Source: Micropterix aruncella (lineage: Eukaryota > Arthropoda > Insecta > Lepidoptera > Micropterigidae). Taken from it: 64,000 nucleotides of DNA. Of the stretch, positions 45,718 to 57,120 are shown one piece after another; position 1 is the first letter of the stretch; each line of letters opens with the position of its first letter. Below the pieces are notes generated by a model that did no database searches, was not told where the DNA came from, and saw only the letters and a list, made by a program, of their open reading frames with translations. Both the position numbers and the translations under genes were made by a program. Location of the stretch: contig OX155961.1 in NCBI GenBank assembly GCA_944548615.1, forward strand, positions 27,165,460 to 27,229,459, in the 5' to 3' direction.

Positions 45718-46133
45718 AAATGAAACAATATTTACTTCTGCCAATCATAAATTACGCTGATGTAGCGTATTTGGATGCGAAAAAGGAGCTTCCAGACATA
45801 TCTACGGGAAATAATTTAAAATTAATTTAAAATTCTTTATACGCATTATTTCCTTGATTAAAAAATTTGATCACTAAACATAAACAAATCGAATGGGATC
45901 TCATCAGAGACTATAAAAATCTGCCCATTCTTACTCTACTGTTTCGTCACTATCGCGAAAATCATTCCCACTATTTTTGTAACATTTTTTCAGAGCTATC
46001 CTGTCACGGCCTACCATTATCATTACAGGAAAATATTTTGTTCGACCTTTGCAGTGCAGGCAGCTCGGCATGTTTAAAAAAACAGCTAAAATCACATTTA
46101 CTGGGTAACTATCTAAGCGGTCACAAATCCTAG
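45718..46133 (+). pseudogene. LINE ORF2 C-terminal fragment
   Basis: KQYLLLPIINYADVAYLDAK, then ELP, corresponds to the 'L..L.Y.DVVYLD' region of ORF2. After stops and frame changes, IEWDLIRDYKNLPILTLLF and, at the end, SACLKKQLKSHLLGNYLSGH follow, with spacing like the C-terminal part of jockey/CR1-group ORF2. A LINE-type 3' untranslated part (TTATTGTCTTATGTACTTAT) comes after the stop at 46131-46133. Decayed. Confidence 0.55.
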
Positions 46134-46257
46134 GCCCAAACCCCCTCCCCACCCCTTCCTTGACATTCCACCCCATCCCTGTTACGAAGCACTTTTAGCT
46201 TATTTATTGTCTTATGTACTTATATAATCGTCTTATGTATTGTCTTTATTATATAAC

Positions 46258-47035
46258 AAGGTTTAGCCCGTACCCGCAGGGCACATATCAATATAATAGT
46301 TTTGGTATTCGTTTGTCGTTTGTACTTATTTAAAATTAAAATATTTTGATTTTTTACTGTTTTGAATTACACCACCTATTTGACCCCTTTGTAATCTGTG
46401 TTTTAAATTATAATCAATCGGCTAAGCCCATTTTATCTATCTTATCTAATATATCAATATAATATAAACCAATCAATATTTGGTTATATAGTTTATAGGC
46501 TATATAGTTTTGCCATACTTTTGAAATCTTTTTTTGAACTTTTTATTAATATCAATATAATGTTTTAAATTTCAAGATTTAGCCCGTATCCGAGGGGCAC
46601 ATATCTTGTACTTTATTGAACTGAAAATTTTTCAAATGGTTTTTTCAATGGCGAAAATTTTTCAAACTTACTCGACCCTTTGGAAGTCTCAAGTTTGAAG
46701 TTATAGCCACATTTTATAAATGTTAAACATTTGAATTCTTTCGAAAAAACTAATATTTTTTTGAACTCCTTTTAACTTTTTATGACGTTTTCTTGACCTC
46801 TTAAGAGTCTATGTTTCGAATTTTAAGGTTAAGACCATTCCAGCATTTCTAACCTTTTAAATATTTGTACATTTTTAAATTTTTATGAACATTTCATAAA
46901 TGTTACCGATTAGGTACTTGACCCCTTAGGAGTCTATGTTTAAAATTTCAAGTCCATCGGTTTAGCCATTTAACCTGTAGATATTTAAACAGAGATATAG
47001 AGACTCAAAACTATAATATAGATATGTAATAGAAA
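46258..47035 (-). repeat. Repeat with GGGCACATATC blocks, two adjoining copies
   Basis: TTTAGCCCGTACCCGCAGGG at 46263 and TTTAGCCCGTATCCGAGGGG at 46577 start two related stretches. The second contains three echoes of TTAGGAGTCTATGTTT (46680, 46800, 46927). It resembles a decayed non-autonomous element with internal duplication. Ends not resolved. Confidence 0.5.
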
Positions 47036-47254
47036 CTATATAAATATAACGTTTATAATTTTCATTACTTATTATTTACCTTTTATTATTTGTACTTGAG
47101 GCAACCAAATAGTCGCAATAACCCTGGCGGTTTATTTTACCACTATTGTATGCAAATAGGCTCTCGTATTTGCATACTTTGGTGTACAATAAAGTTTATC
47201 AACAATAACAACAACTTATTAAAAAAAACTATAAACTACACTCTGTCGTGTCAA
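47036..47254. other. Short AT-rich spacer
   Basis: Contains an imperfect inverted pair of GTATGCAAATA(GG) and CGTATTTGCATAC at 47148-47182. Nothing else. Confidence 0.35.
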
Positions 47255-48030
47255 AATTACACATGACATTGAAGATGATGTTAGTAAAAACTGATAGCTG
47301 TCTATTGTTGTGGAACTTCATTGCTTATAACTGTTGATCACAATGTTCAATCACTAAGCACAGTGGGATGTTGTCACCATCAACGGACGAACCGGTCAGC
47401 ACAGGAAGCTATAACGATATTGATCGTTCTTTAAGCCTAGAATAACGTAGAGACTTGGGGTCGAATACAGTCCACCGTCTAGCTATGACAACATACCCGT
47501 GAGAGACCATTGCCTTACCGCGAAGCACTAGGAAGTGAAACCAGCGGACAGCCTCGCACCTCACTACCAGATTAGGCCGCATTTTTCCGTCCTCCAGTCT
47601 GGTTGCAGGTTCAAAGTCGTTTGCCCGGCCTCTACCTATTGTTAGCTGTAATTCAGTTCGGATTTATCGCAGTCTATGGTATCTTTGCCTGTCTACCATA
47701 CAGGATCAGGTGGCCAACTTATCGTTTCAAGAGTGGCTGTCATGAGATCAACAACCACCACTGCTTCTTAGTTAACGTAAAAGATCACTTCCAGATTTCC
47801 GGTTATCAGTCGGAGTGCACAGTCGATTGGCTGACGCCGCACAATGCACACATCGCCCAGCAGCGCCGGAGGGTCGTCTTCCAGAGGATGTTCTCCACCC
47901 GTCCATGACAAAGGAAAAAGAGTCCTTTCCAGGTTCGACCCTCTTCGTGGAAGCCACTGGATAGCATTTGTACTGTGAGTTAAACAGACTTAAATAACAA
48001 GCAGGTCTTAATGGCTTAATGGCTATGTGA
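47255..48030 (+). repeat. Decayed 660-family relative with a 5' extension
   Basis: From 47370 it follows the 660 family in order: ACGGACGAACCGGTCAGC (hairpin end), GGAAGCTATAACGAT, CCACCGTCTAGCTA, CCGTGAGAGACCA, TACCAGATTAGG, AGTGCACAGTCGATTGGCTG and AAGAGTCCTTTCCAGGTTCG. The 115 bp before it (47255-47369) also occur at 49365-49465, so this older subfamily has a longer 5' part. Frames 47603-47908 and 47772-48050 lie inside and show no motif. Confidence 0.65.
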
Positions 48031-48500
48031 TAGAAATGACAGATAGCCAATATGTATAAGCGACAGCGGCGCTAAAAGTGAGACTATGTGTAGCTTAGCT
48101 TGGGACTAAGACTAAGCTATGGAGTACCCGATTAAACGGTTATTCTCCTACTTTATTGTCATCAACAATAACATTATGTGAATCATCATGCGAATCAGAA
48201 GAGCTTCTCCCAAGAATTAATGCATTTTGTTGATTAAAATATCTAGGATAACTTAAATTTTATTTTTCCTAATTTTTGAATAGAAAACATTAGTGTAAGG
48301 CAAGGATACTAAGGCTGAAATGAGATTCAGCGAAATAAGCGGGTCCTCTGAACAGCCACATAAATTTAAAATTATTCTCCACTCAGATGTATGCATGCCA
48401 AAACTGGACAATGAATCAAACCACTATCAATAAATTGGAGGCCTTTGATATTTGAACGCTGACAAAATTATGATGATTAGGGAAGTGGAACAACTACACA
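48031..48500. other. No gene recognised
   Basis: Mixed AT-rich sequence with no frame or repeat identified. Confidence 0.35.
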
Positions 48501-48549
48501 ACATAATGCTGCTAATAAACCATTATCGAAAGAAAACCATGTAGCGTCG

Positions 48550-49470
48550 AAAGCCATCCCCCAAAGGAACTGATCAACTTGCCGTGGCATGGAAAAGGAG
48601 TCCTTGCCGGTGGGGCTACTGGGCAGGATCTAAAGCAGAGGTACCCATACTTTCTCGACCCATAGATCCCTTGATGTTTTCCGTAGACTGAATTTTCCTT
48701 AACTTACATACTAACATTAAAAGTTTTTTACCACCTGGAACAGTACTGATCGCCTACATACGGTTTTTGGTAATGTGGAAAGTCGTAAAAAATGAAAAGT
48801 ATGTACAATTTTCATTTGTTCATTTCTAAGCGTCCACGACCTTGAAGTACGAAGCAATTGGGAAAGCCGCACATAAAAGCACTTGTAGCACTATCTCGCT
48901 TGCTCATTCATGTGACGCGTTTATCCTACTCGTTCACACGGTTCCCCCTTGATGCGCAATCTTTTCACATATCTCATTCGCACCTTCCCTCGTTAGTCAT
49001 GTGCGCTGGCCTCTTCAATCGACTAGCGATTCAATTTGAGTTGAGTGTTGATTTGTTTATTGCTATTATTATAATTTTAAAATACTATGCTGTATACAAA
49101 ATCTGTTTAAGAAGTGATACGACATTAACGGATCGCCTGAATGCTTATGGTGACCTGCCTAGATGGAGTCTACTAACGACCCCCATTTAGATCTCGTGCA
49201 CCCCGTTTTTTTTTCGCTTATATGGACCCCCTGCGAATCGAAATCGACCCCTGGGGATCCATATTGGCCACTTTCGGAATCACTCATCTAAAGCGTGAGT
49301 TGAGCAGACCAGAAATAATGAGCAGGTCCTAATAGACCAATTGCACCAGAACCTATCTAAATTCCACATGACAGTGAGAATGATGTGGTAGAAACCGATA
49401 GCGGTCTATTGCTGTGGAACTTCGTTGCGTATAACTGTTGATCACGATGTTCAGTCACTGAGCACCGACT
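48550..49470 (+). repeat. Decayed 660 relative, split by a hAT element
   Basis: 48585-48627 (AAAAGGAGTCCTTGCCGG) joined to 49286-49360 (GTGAGTTGAGCAGACC, AGCAGGTCCTAATAG) reproduces 47920-48010 of the other decayed copy. 49365-49465 (TGCTGTGGAACTTCGTTGCG, AACTGTTGATCACGATG) then repeats 47265-47365, the 5' extension of a next unit. Confidence 0.62.
48636..49285. mobile_element. hAT-type non-autonomous element, exact 8-bp duplication
   Basis: ATCTAAAG occurs at 48628-48635 and 49286-49293. The left end is CAGAGGTACCCATACTTTCT; the right end read inward is GAGTGATTCCGAAAGTGG, an imperfect inverted pair with the CAGxGGTxCCC pattern of hAT ends. GACCC...GATCC words lie inside both ends. The open frame at 48858-49190 has no transposase motif. 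Confidence 0.8.
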
Positions 49471-49835
49471 ACATTATCTTCAACTGTGACTTGTGGCGCG
49501 CTTTGGACGGTGTTATTGGCATTAGTCTCGGCCGGCGGCTGGCGATGAGTGGCGGCGGGTGATAAAAACCGGAGAACGGGGCGCCCTCTGCGACGCACCG
49601 GTGACTCATGAATAATGCATCGAAGTGCGGTAATTAAATATAAAAACATCATTTGATTCCGACGGCGCGGTGACGGTACGCTGGTTGCGCACAGCGCCAC
49701 CGACCGAACATCTAATTACCCACCTGTAAATAAGACCATCCCCGACGTTACGAATGCTACGCCTGGCGGGGAACGAGATAAACGAAGAAGGCGTTTCCTT
49801 ATTCCCTTCTCCAGTCGCGACACCCAATAAGGCAT
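49471..49835. other. Unique, GC-rich segment
   Basis: Not repeated in the window. CpG-containing and open on the minus strand (49455-49827) in two frames, without recognisable domains. Confidence 0.3.
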
Positions 49836-49839
49836 AAAC

Positions 49840-50615
49840 ACCAAGAAAGCGACAAATATGGTCTCCGTATTATCAGGTCCATATTAACAGACTTCAAAGA
49901 ATCCAAAATAATTTCGTTCGACATTTAAATTTCAAGACGAAAAGTTATTATAATACTACTAATGAGGCGGCCTTACTATTTAAAATAAATTCGTTATCTT
50001 ATCGGCTCAACTTGAATGATGCTCTGTGCCTCTATAAAATAATGAATTGTAGATATATTCGATTGCTCTGACCTGGTGGGCGAGATCAATATTAACGCCC
50101 CAATGAGGACCACACGCCAATTTGACCTGTTTCGATTGCCGCGTTTTAAAACTAATGCTTCAAGGAATGGAGTATTCACACGCTGCTGTGAGCTTTATAA
50201 TACCCATTTACCTAAATGTTATTGATATATTTAATAATTCCATAATCACTTATAAATACTCCGTAAATCAAACCCTAACCGATACAATAAACTATTCGTA
50301 TTAGCTATTTTTATTTATTATTATTATTATTATATTTTATATACGCCATTATCTACTTTTATCATACATGCTCACACTCCACACCTACACCCTAAACACA
50401 CTCCCACAAACATATACACACACACCCTACTAGACTCTTGTGTAGTACTAAAATTGAAGGTACATTAGTTTTATTACGTAGTTGTTTTTAAACGTAATTT
50501 ATGTAATTTTATTGAAATCCGTAACCGGTTTTATTTGTTGTAAATCTGTATATTTTAAAAAAATATTGTTATTGTAATACTGTGTGATTTCTCAATAAAG
50601 AATAAAAAATAAAAA
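49840..50615 (+). pseudogene. LINE ORF2 C-terminus and 3' end
   Basis: It reads IWSPYYQVHINRLQRIQNNF, VRHLNF, NTTNEAALLFKINSLSYRLN, LNDALCLYKIMN. After a frame change it continues INAPMRTTRQFDLFRLPRFK, TNASRNGVFTRCCELYNTHL. This is the classic post-polymerase tail of jockey-like ORF2 (WSPYY...RIQ..F...L, then the xTxxxxGxFxRxxxxYN block). The 3' untranslated part ends CTCAATAAAGAATAAAAAAT near 50600. Stops and a frameshift near 50070 disable it. Confidence 0.75.
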
Positions 50616-52080
50616 TCTCCTACATTCACGATGTTGTTTAAGAAAGTAATCGCGAATAATCACGTTAAAGCGGCCGTGTACGAAATCGATGTGGGCCGTG
50701 ATACCTCTATAATCAATAGTATAATATAACTATAGGTAGGTAGGATTTTCGGAGCCAAAGAGATACGTCCACTCTTTGGAAGCGCTCGGCGGGGACTAGC
50801 TGAATTGAGGCGTGAATCGTATCATAGGCGAGTAACATCACGCGAAAATTAGATTGTTTTAAAAGACTTTATTGCCAATTTTAATTAATGTTTTGCATTT
50901 TTTTTTGAGGAAATGGATTGATATTGAACTAAAGTTTATTTCTGTTATTTTTATTTTATGAACGAGAGTTCTAAAAGGCAAAAATCAAAAGCAATTCTTC
51001 GCACATTCTCTAAAAAAAATTACAAAGGTAAATATTTTTTTTATCAACAATTTTATATGAAAGTAGTAAAAAGTGATTCACTTATTATATAGAGTGCTTA
51101 CACAACAATACATTGTATTTTTTTCATACCGTTTAGATGTCAAAACGATTCGTAAATATGTTATATTCTAAACCTCTTACAGCAAAAACTCACAAACAGT
51201 CGCCGGTTTAAGATCAATTAATCAAAATTCTATAATAATTTTCAAAAAAGTAGCTCACTCATTAGACAATATTATAAATGATCTTTTATGTTGTGCAATA
51301 AAACTTATAGAAATACAGTATTTTAACCTTAAATTCACGTCTGCAAAATTAGGTAAATTCACGAAATGCGCAAAATTTCGTGTACGGCCTCTTAAATTGA
51401 GTTTAAGAGTTCATACATACGAGGATCTTACATCCGATTTTATAGTCGATTATTGGTAAATACTTCAGTACTGGTCGATGTTCTTGAGTAATACCTGTGT
51501 ACCAATTTTCGTTATATAATCGAGTCCAAGATGACGAGTGATACTTTAGTAGTGGTTCGGTGCCAAGAATTGCACCACTTCTACTTGAGCATTACATCGA
51601 AACGTCAGATGCCCATTTCGCTCATTGTGCTTTATTGTGTTTCGGGTTTTTTGTGAATTACGATGTTTTTTCACTTCATTATTAGGCCTCTTGGAATGTT
51701 TGTGGATTTTGTTTTTAACACGAATGCTAGTCACGGAGAGCCTTATATCGTTAGTCGATGTCTTGGATTTATAATAGCTCTTATATGTAATAAATTTGAA
51801 ATGATTAATATTACAAATTCATTTTTTTTATGTTGCCCTTTTCATGCCATGGAGGAAAGTAGCATTCGCGAGTGGCCGCGCGCGGCAGTGATAATTATTG
51901 TAACGTCAGTGGTGGATGAAAAATGTCGTAAGTCTTGTTAATTAGAGGAATGTGACGCGGGCTGCCGACGCGGACGTCTTATCTGTCGCCTCCGCGGTCA
52001 CCGCAGCCAACTCGTATAGAAGCCGCACCGCAGACACAGACAGCACTCCACGGTTCAACGTCTTCGGATCCCCTTTTGAC
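50616..52080. other. No gene recognised
   Basis: 50640-50870 is unique. 50870-51420 is AT-rich. 51500-52050 is unique with a GC-rich last 200 bp. The frames at 51546-51734 (minus) and 51663-51941 (plus) have no motif. Confidence 0.35.
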
Positions 52081-52322
52081 TGCCCGCCTTGATGCCATGG
52101 GGAGCTAACGGGCCCATGATGGGTTGGCCACGAAGACCCATGTGTTCAGGGTCGGTCATACTCACGGGTCAACACCCATCCGACGGCCTCCACGCACGGG
52201 GCGCGAACCTGGGTAGGACTTTGGCCAGCGAACCAGTTTCCCCTGGGAATCAAACCTCTGGCGCTCCTGGACGGTCTGCGCACCGTGCGGCGCAAGCCAA
52301 TCGTTGTGCACTCCGACTAACA

Positions 52323-52987
52323 ACTTGCGGTGTCAACTACAACGGGCGAGCCCGTCACCACAGGACGTTTCAACGATTTTTTCGTTCTGTCGCCCTGCAG
52401 TAAACGTAGAAGACTTTGGACAGATCAATCCAACGTCCAGCTACGTCACAACCCGCAAGAAACAAACGCCTTACCGCGAGATAGCCAGTAATTTTACCTA
52501 GCGGGCCGACACTCGCGCCCTTGCTTCCAATTGTGACCAGATTTCTCCGGTCTCTCGATTGGTTCCGAGTTCGAGGTCGCTTGCGCGGACCTCTCCCTTA
52601 CGAAGCGGTGAAACGGTGTACGCCGAATCTATCGCGGACCAAGGCGTCCTTTGCCCGACTCTGAACCGGGATCGGATGGCCAATGGTCATTTCAAGAGCA
52701 GTCGCCGTAAGGTAGGCAACCACCCTCGCTCTATAGGAAACAATACAGTTCCCAGACTCCCCCGACTGTTAGTCGGAGAGCACAGTCGATTGGCTTGCGC
52801 CGCTCAGTGCGCAGACCGTCCAGGAGCGCCAGAGGTTTGATTCCCAGGGGAAACTGGTTGACCCAGTGTCCTACCCAGGTTCGCACCCCATGCGTTGAGG
52901 CCATCGGATGGGTGTTGACCCGTGAGTGTGACCGGCCCTGAACACGTGGGTCATCGTGGCCACCTCATCATGGGCCCGTTAGCTCCC
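52323..52987 (+). repeat. Inner 660-family copy 1
   Basis: Full-length plus-strand copy from ACTTGCGGTGTCAACTACAA to GGGCCCGTTAGCTCCC. It is preceded by CTCCGACTAACA (52311-52322), which recurs at 53007-53018 and as CCCCGACTAACA at 53686-53697. The 5' hairpin ACGGGCGAGCCCGT is intact. Confidence 0.85.
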
Positions 52988-53018
52988 ACTGTTAGTCGAC
53001 TAACTACTCCGACTAACA

Positions 53019-53685
53019 ACTTGCGGTGTCAACTACAACGGGCAAGCCCGTCACCACAGGACGTTTTAACGATTTTTTCTTTGTGTCGCCCTGCAGTGAA
53101 CGTAGAAGACTTTGGACAGAACAATCCAACGTCCAGCTACGTCACAACCCGCAAGAAGCCAACGCCTTTACCGCGAGATAGCCAGTAATATTACCTGGCG
53201 GGCCGACCCTCGCGCCCTTGCTTTCAATTGTGACCAGATTTCTCCGGTCTCTCGATTGGTTCCGAGTTCGAGGTCGCTTGCGCGGTCCTCTCCCTTACGA
53301 AGCGGTGAAACGGTGTACGCCGAATCTATCGCGGACCAAGGCGTCCTTTGCCCGACTCTGAACCGCGATCGGATGGCCAATGGTCATTTCAAGAGCAGTC
53401 GCCGTAAGGTAGGCAACCACCCCCGCTCTATAGGAAACAATACATTTCCCAGACTCCCCCGACTGTTAGTCGGAGAGCACAGTCGAATGGCTTGCGCCGC
53501 TCGGTGCGCAGACCGTCCAGGAGCGCCAGAGGTTTGATTCCCAGGGGAGACTGGTTGACCCAGTGTCCTACCCAGGTTCGCACCCCATGCGTGGAGGCCA
53601 TCGGATATGTGTTGACCCGTCAGTGTGACCGACCCTGAACACATGGGTCATCGTGGCCACCTCATCATGGGCCCATTAGCTCCCT
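53019..53685 (+). repeat. Inner 660-family copy 2
   Basis: Nearly identical to copy 1 over its length. It starts directly after the repeated 12-mer (53007-53018) and ends before CCCCGACTAACA (53686-53697). ACTGTTAGTCGACTAACTA (52988-53006) between the two copies is a remnant of the target palindrome. Confidence 0.85.
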
Positions 53686-54149
53686 CCCCGACTAACAGTC
53701 GGGGGAGTCTGGAAGCTGTATTGTTTCCTATAAAGCGGGGGTGGTTGCGTACCTTACGGCGACTGCTCTTGAATTGACCATTGGCCATCCGATCCCGGGC
53801 GAGAGGCGGACAAAAGACGCCATGGTCCGCGATAGATTCGGTATATACCGTTTCACCGCTTCGTAAGGGAGAGGATTGCGCAAGCGACCTCGAACTCGGA
53901 ACCAATTGAGAGACCGGAGAAATCTGGTCACAATTGAAAGTAAGGGCGCGAGTGTCGCCCGCCAGGTAGCATTCCTGGCTATCTCGCGGTAAGGCGTTGG
54001 TCTCTTACGGGTTGTGGCGTAGCTAGACGTCGGATTGTTTTGTCCAAAGTCTTCTACGCTCACTGCAGGTCGATAGAACGACTAATCGTTAAAACTTCCT
54101 GTGGTGACGGGCTCGCCCGTTGTAGTCGACACCTCAAGATGCCCGCCTT

Positions 54150-54455
54150 GATAACTTACCGCTTACGTCAAGTAGGGGCCGTGCATGCGACTTCGACTCC
54201 GTGACCAGACTGAAAGATGGAGAAATCTATCCGATTCTGGTAGTAAGGGGGTGAGGTTCGCCCGCTGTGTTCCCTTACCAGGGCTTCGCTGTAAGGCGTT
54301 GGACGCGTAGATTACGCGCCGTTCGTGTAGATTAATTTTTGGTTGTTTTGACCGTAAAATCGTTTACGCTCACTCCATGGGAAACAGGATGCCTTGATGT
54401 GGTATAACTCACTGGGGTGACGGGTTCGCCTATTGTAATCGACACCCCCATATGC
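54150..54455 (-). repeat. Decayed 660 relative
   Basis: GACTGAAAGATGGAGAAATC, GCTGTAAGGCGTTGGA, CGTTTACGCTCACTCCATGG, GGTGACGGGTTCGCC and ATTGTAATCGACACCCC keep the order of the family's 5' half. It is more diverged than its neighbours, like 47370. Confidence 0.6.
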
Positions 54456-54776
54456 CTCGATTGTTTCTTAGGTTCTGTCTTAGATTGGGCTTGAAATCAG
54501 ATGTCAGTTAACTCATGAAATGTGGCATTAGACGACTACTAATATTACTACTAGAACTACGACTCCTAGTGTACTAAGACTACTAATTGAAGCAGTTAGA
54601 AGAAAAAGCTTTGCACGAGATGTGCATGAGCTTTGCACGAGATGTGACGCAACCTGTCAGCCAATTGGTTTAGAGCTGTTCGTTAGGTCAGTCCGCCTTA
54701 AATATGGTGTTTTGAAATTTTCTTTTAAAAGGTCACCGCAAACAGGTTGCTGAAAATGCACTCGAAGGAGCAAACA
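54456..54776. other. No gene recognised
   Basis: A short direct duplication of GCTTTGCACGAGATGTG lies at 54609-54642. Nothing else. Confidence 0.4.
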
Positions 54777-54852
54777 GCCCGGTGCATAGTGGTTAGGTTG
54801 AATGGGTACGATTTCCGGCTGGGTCTCCATTTCCCGTTGGGATAAAATTGTA
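54777..54852 (+). repeat. SINE head fragment
   Basis: GCCCGGTGCATAGTGGTTAG, then GATTTCCGGCTGGGTC and CCGTTGGGATAAAATT, follow the head of the SINE at 17613. The B box is damaged and the body is missing. Confidence 0.65.
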
Positions 54853-55375
54853 AAAAATGTTATGTGTGAAAAATCTTACTACTTTTCTGGAAAGAAATCT
54901 TAAAACGCGTTTTTCTCACAGCCATATTTTTTGGTATTTTGCCGGTGATAAAAAAAACTACTTGACGGATCGAGTTGTTTCAAAAAAAAAGAAATTAAAA
55001 TTACTTCTTAAGTGCGCTAAAAAAAATAGAAAAAATGTTTCAGTATATATTTTTTACTACTTAAACACATTTTTTGGGATATTTTTTTTATTCTTGAAAA
55101 AATATATAAATAATAACTTTGCGTTATTTTTTTTGTTCATCTAGAAAATACTCATGTAAAAAATAATATCTTAGTTTACTTTTGTAGGCTACCGCCATTT
55201 TAGCATCCTATTTTTTTTACTAAAATATTTTTTTTCAATTATCAAAAAAATAAAATTAATCAAATAAATAAAAAAGATTCGTGATCAGATTTCTCCTACA
55301 ATTAACAACAAAAAAAACAATAAAAACTTTTTTTTGGCTTTCTAAACCAGGCACCCCCCCCCCCCCTTAATATTT
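54853..55375. other. A/T-rich low-complexity DNA and a C run
   Basis: Strongly AT-rich with many A runs. The frame at 54857-55144 is a product of this composition. A run of 13 C lies at 55354-55366. Confidence 0.4.
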
Positions 55376-55379
55376 TATT

Positions 55380-55515
55380 TAATGTATTTTATGCCAATAT
55401 GTTTACAACAACTGACGAATTCTTTTTTACGATAACTAGCTTTAAGTTATTATTACTCCATGCTTTCAATGTATATTTTAAATTATTAAATTGATGCTGA
55501 TACTGATAATACCTA
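55380..55515 (+). repeat. LINE 3' end, same family as 57950-58825
   Basis: ACTGACGAATTCT, GCGATAA-like GATAACTAGCTTTAA, TCATGCTTT-like CCATGCTTTCAATGTATAT and a tail of TGATGCTGATACTGATAAT parallel 58716-58812. Confidence 0.55.
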
Positions 55516-56095
55516 ATGAGTTCATTTTATAGCAAAGTAATCTAAGACCGCGGTTCACGACAGTTTGAAAAGCGCTGATACACGATCAAAATTTCATAAA
55601 TGAATAATATCGGAAGGTAAGACGACGCGGTGGCAATTACTGATCACGATTTAGCGACCGCAACATAAAATCAGATAAGCCCATTAAACCACTCGAAATT
55701 CCAGTTGTCATTTAATGAATCGGCGTCACCTCTCATTACGCTTTGCGGCCGTACAAATTAATGACGCAACTAAAGAAAATTAAATTACATTCGGAATATT
55801 GGCGACTAGACTAATACCTCGTAAGGTTGTATAACGTAGAAAAAAGATGAAATAAATTGACGGCGATTCCGGTGTCGTATTCGCGGCGTAATTGAAGACG
55901 TCAGGCGATCGCATCGCAAGGCAAAAACAAAAGTCTCGGCCGACCCCGATATCCACAGACCAAAAACAAAAATGTCGACCGTCTCTTTGCAGCGTTTGCG
56001 GCGATCGCGTCGATCGTGGCGATAACGAATATACTTGCTCGTCCGAATTGGAGTCGGTAAGGAGTTTATCACAATCATCAATTTTAATATAAGGA
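55516..56095. other. Unique, GC-balanced segment
   Basis: Not repeated in the window. CpG-containing around 55880-56030, with frames open on both strands but no domain. Candidate non-coding regulatory DNA only. Confidence 0.3.
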
Positions 56096-57120
56096 TTGAT
56101 TATATAAGTTATTAGATTGCTCAATGCCGTACTACGTTTTAGCAGCTAGCACTTTAATATGAAACGCAACATGTACATATATGGTACCTACTCTTAGTTC
56201 TAAACAATGATTATTCTTGTCTTATATTCAGTAGCACAATAGATGGCGTTCTAAACGCACACATTTGTTTTTATTACTATCTATAAAAAGTTTTAACTAT
56301 TATGTTCCTTTCAGGACAAAACCTGTAAATATAGTTTACTTTTGTGACAATATGTGTAATATTGGTTTATTGCATTGATTATATAAGTTATTAGATTGCT
56401 TAATGTCACACTACGTTTTAGCAGCTAGTATTTTACTATATAAGGCAACATGTACTTACTTACCTAGATGGTACTTATAGTTCCAAACATTTATTAATCT
56501 TCTATTATATTCAATAGCCCAATAGATTGCGTTCTAAACACACATTTATTATCTTTTTACTATCGATAAAAAATACCCAGTCTTTTAGGTCAAAACATCG
56601 AAATATAGTTTACTCTTGTGACTACTATATGTAATAGTGGTTTAAAGCATTGATTGCATAAGTTATTAGATTGCTCATTGCCACACTACGATTTAGCAGC
56701 TTGGATTTTACTATGAAACGCAACGTGTGGATAACACTCATAGTTTCATACATTGATTAATCTTCTCTTATATTCAGTAGCCCAATAGATGACGTTCTAA
56801 ACACATTTTTGATTTTATTGCATCGATAAAAAAAATATTTATTCTTTATTTATTTATTTATTAGTTTCAAATAGTATTCAAGGATATTACAAATGAATCC
56901 AATTATGTTTCTTTTCGGACAAAACCTCGATATGAAGTTTAATTTTCTCAATTAATATGTGGAATATTGGTTTCATTTCTGTGATGTAATCAGCCTCTAT
57001 GACAGATAGCAATAATTATTTAATGTTAGTATTGTTGTCATTGGTTTAATAATGGGTTTTTATATCAATCCGTTCTTCAAAAAAAAAACATTTCTTTTCA
57101 ATGTTATTATAAATGGCCAA
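56096..57120 (+). repeat. 280-family tandem array, three units
   Basis: Units start at about 56101, 56380 and 56655 (spacings 279 and 275). Each has AAGTTATTAGATTGCT, CACTACGTTTTAGCAGCT, GAAACGCAACATGT-like words, TATTCAGTAGC(A/C)CAATAGAT, GTTCTAAAC and GACAAAAC..TATAGTTTACT. The third unit holds an insertion with TTTATTTATTTATTTATTAG (56838). From 56985 the end (GTGATGTAATCAGCC, TAATGGGTTTTTATATC) matches 38440-38560. Related copies: 3940 and 38118. Confidence 0.82.

Larger units (their letters stand above)
52094..54139 (-). repeat. Outer 660-family element split by two inner copies
   Basis: The pieces 52094-52322 (3' part) and 53686-54139 (5' part) together make one full-length minus-strand copy of about 683 bp. 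TGCCCGCCTTGAT flanks the whole unit exactly at 52081-52093 and 54140-54152. The break falls in the internal palindrome CCGACTAACAGTCGG. Confidence 0.85.

Noticed and set aside
46258..47035. Helitron 3' end (GGGCTAA) on the minus strand
   Set aside because: The end is followed by A rather than T and no TC start could be placed.
48858..49190. 110-residue frame in the hAT element
   Set aside because: No hAT transposase or BED finger motif; its length fits an AT-moderate chance frame.
56096..57120. CRISPR-like or regulatory array
   Set aside because: Units of about 280 bp without alternating unique spacers, in a eukaryotic repeat family.
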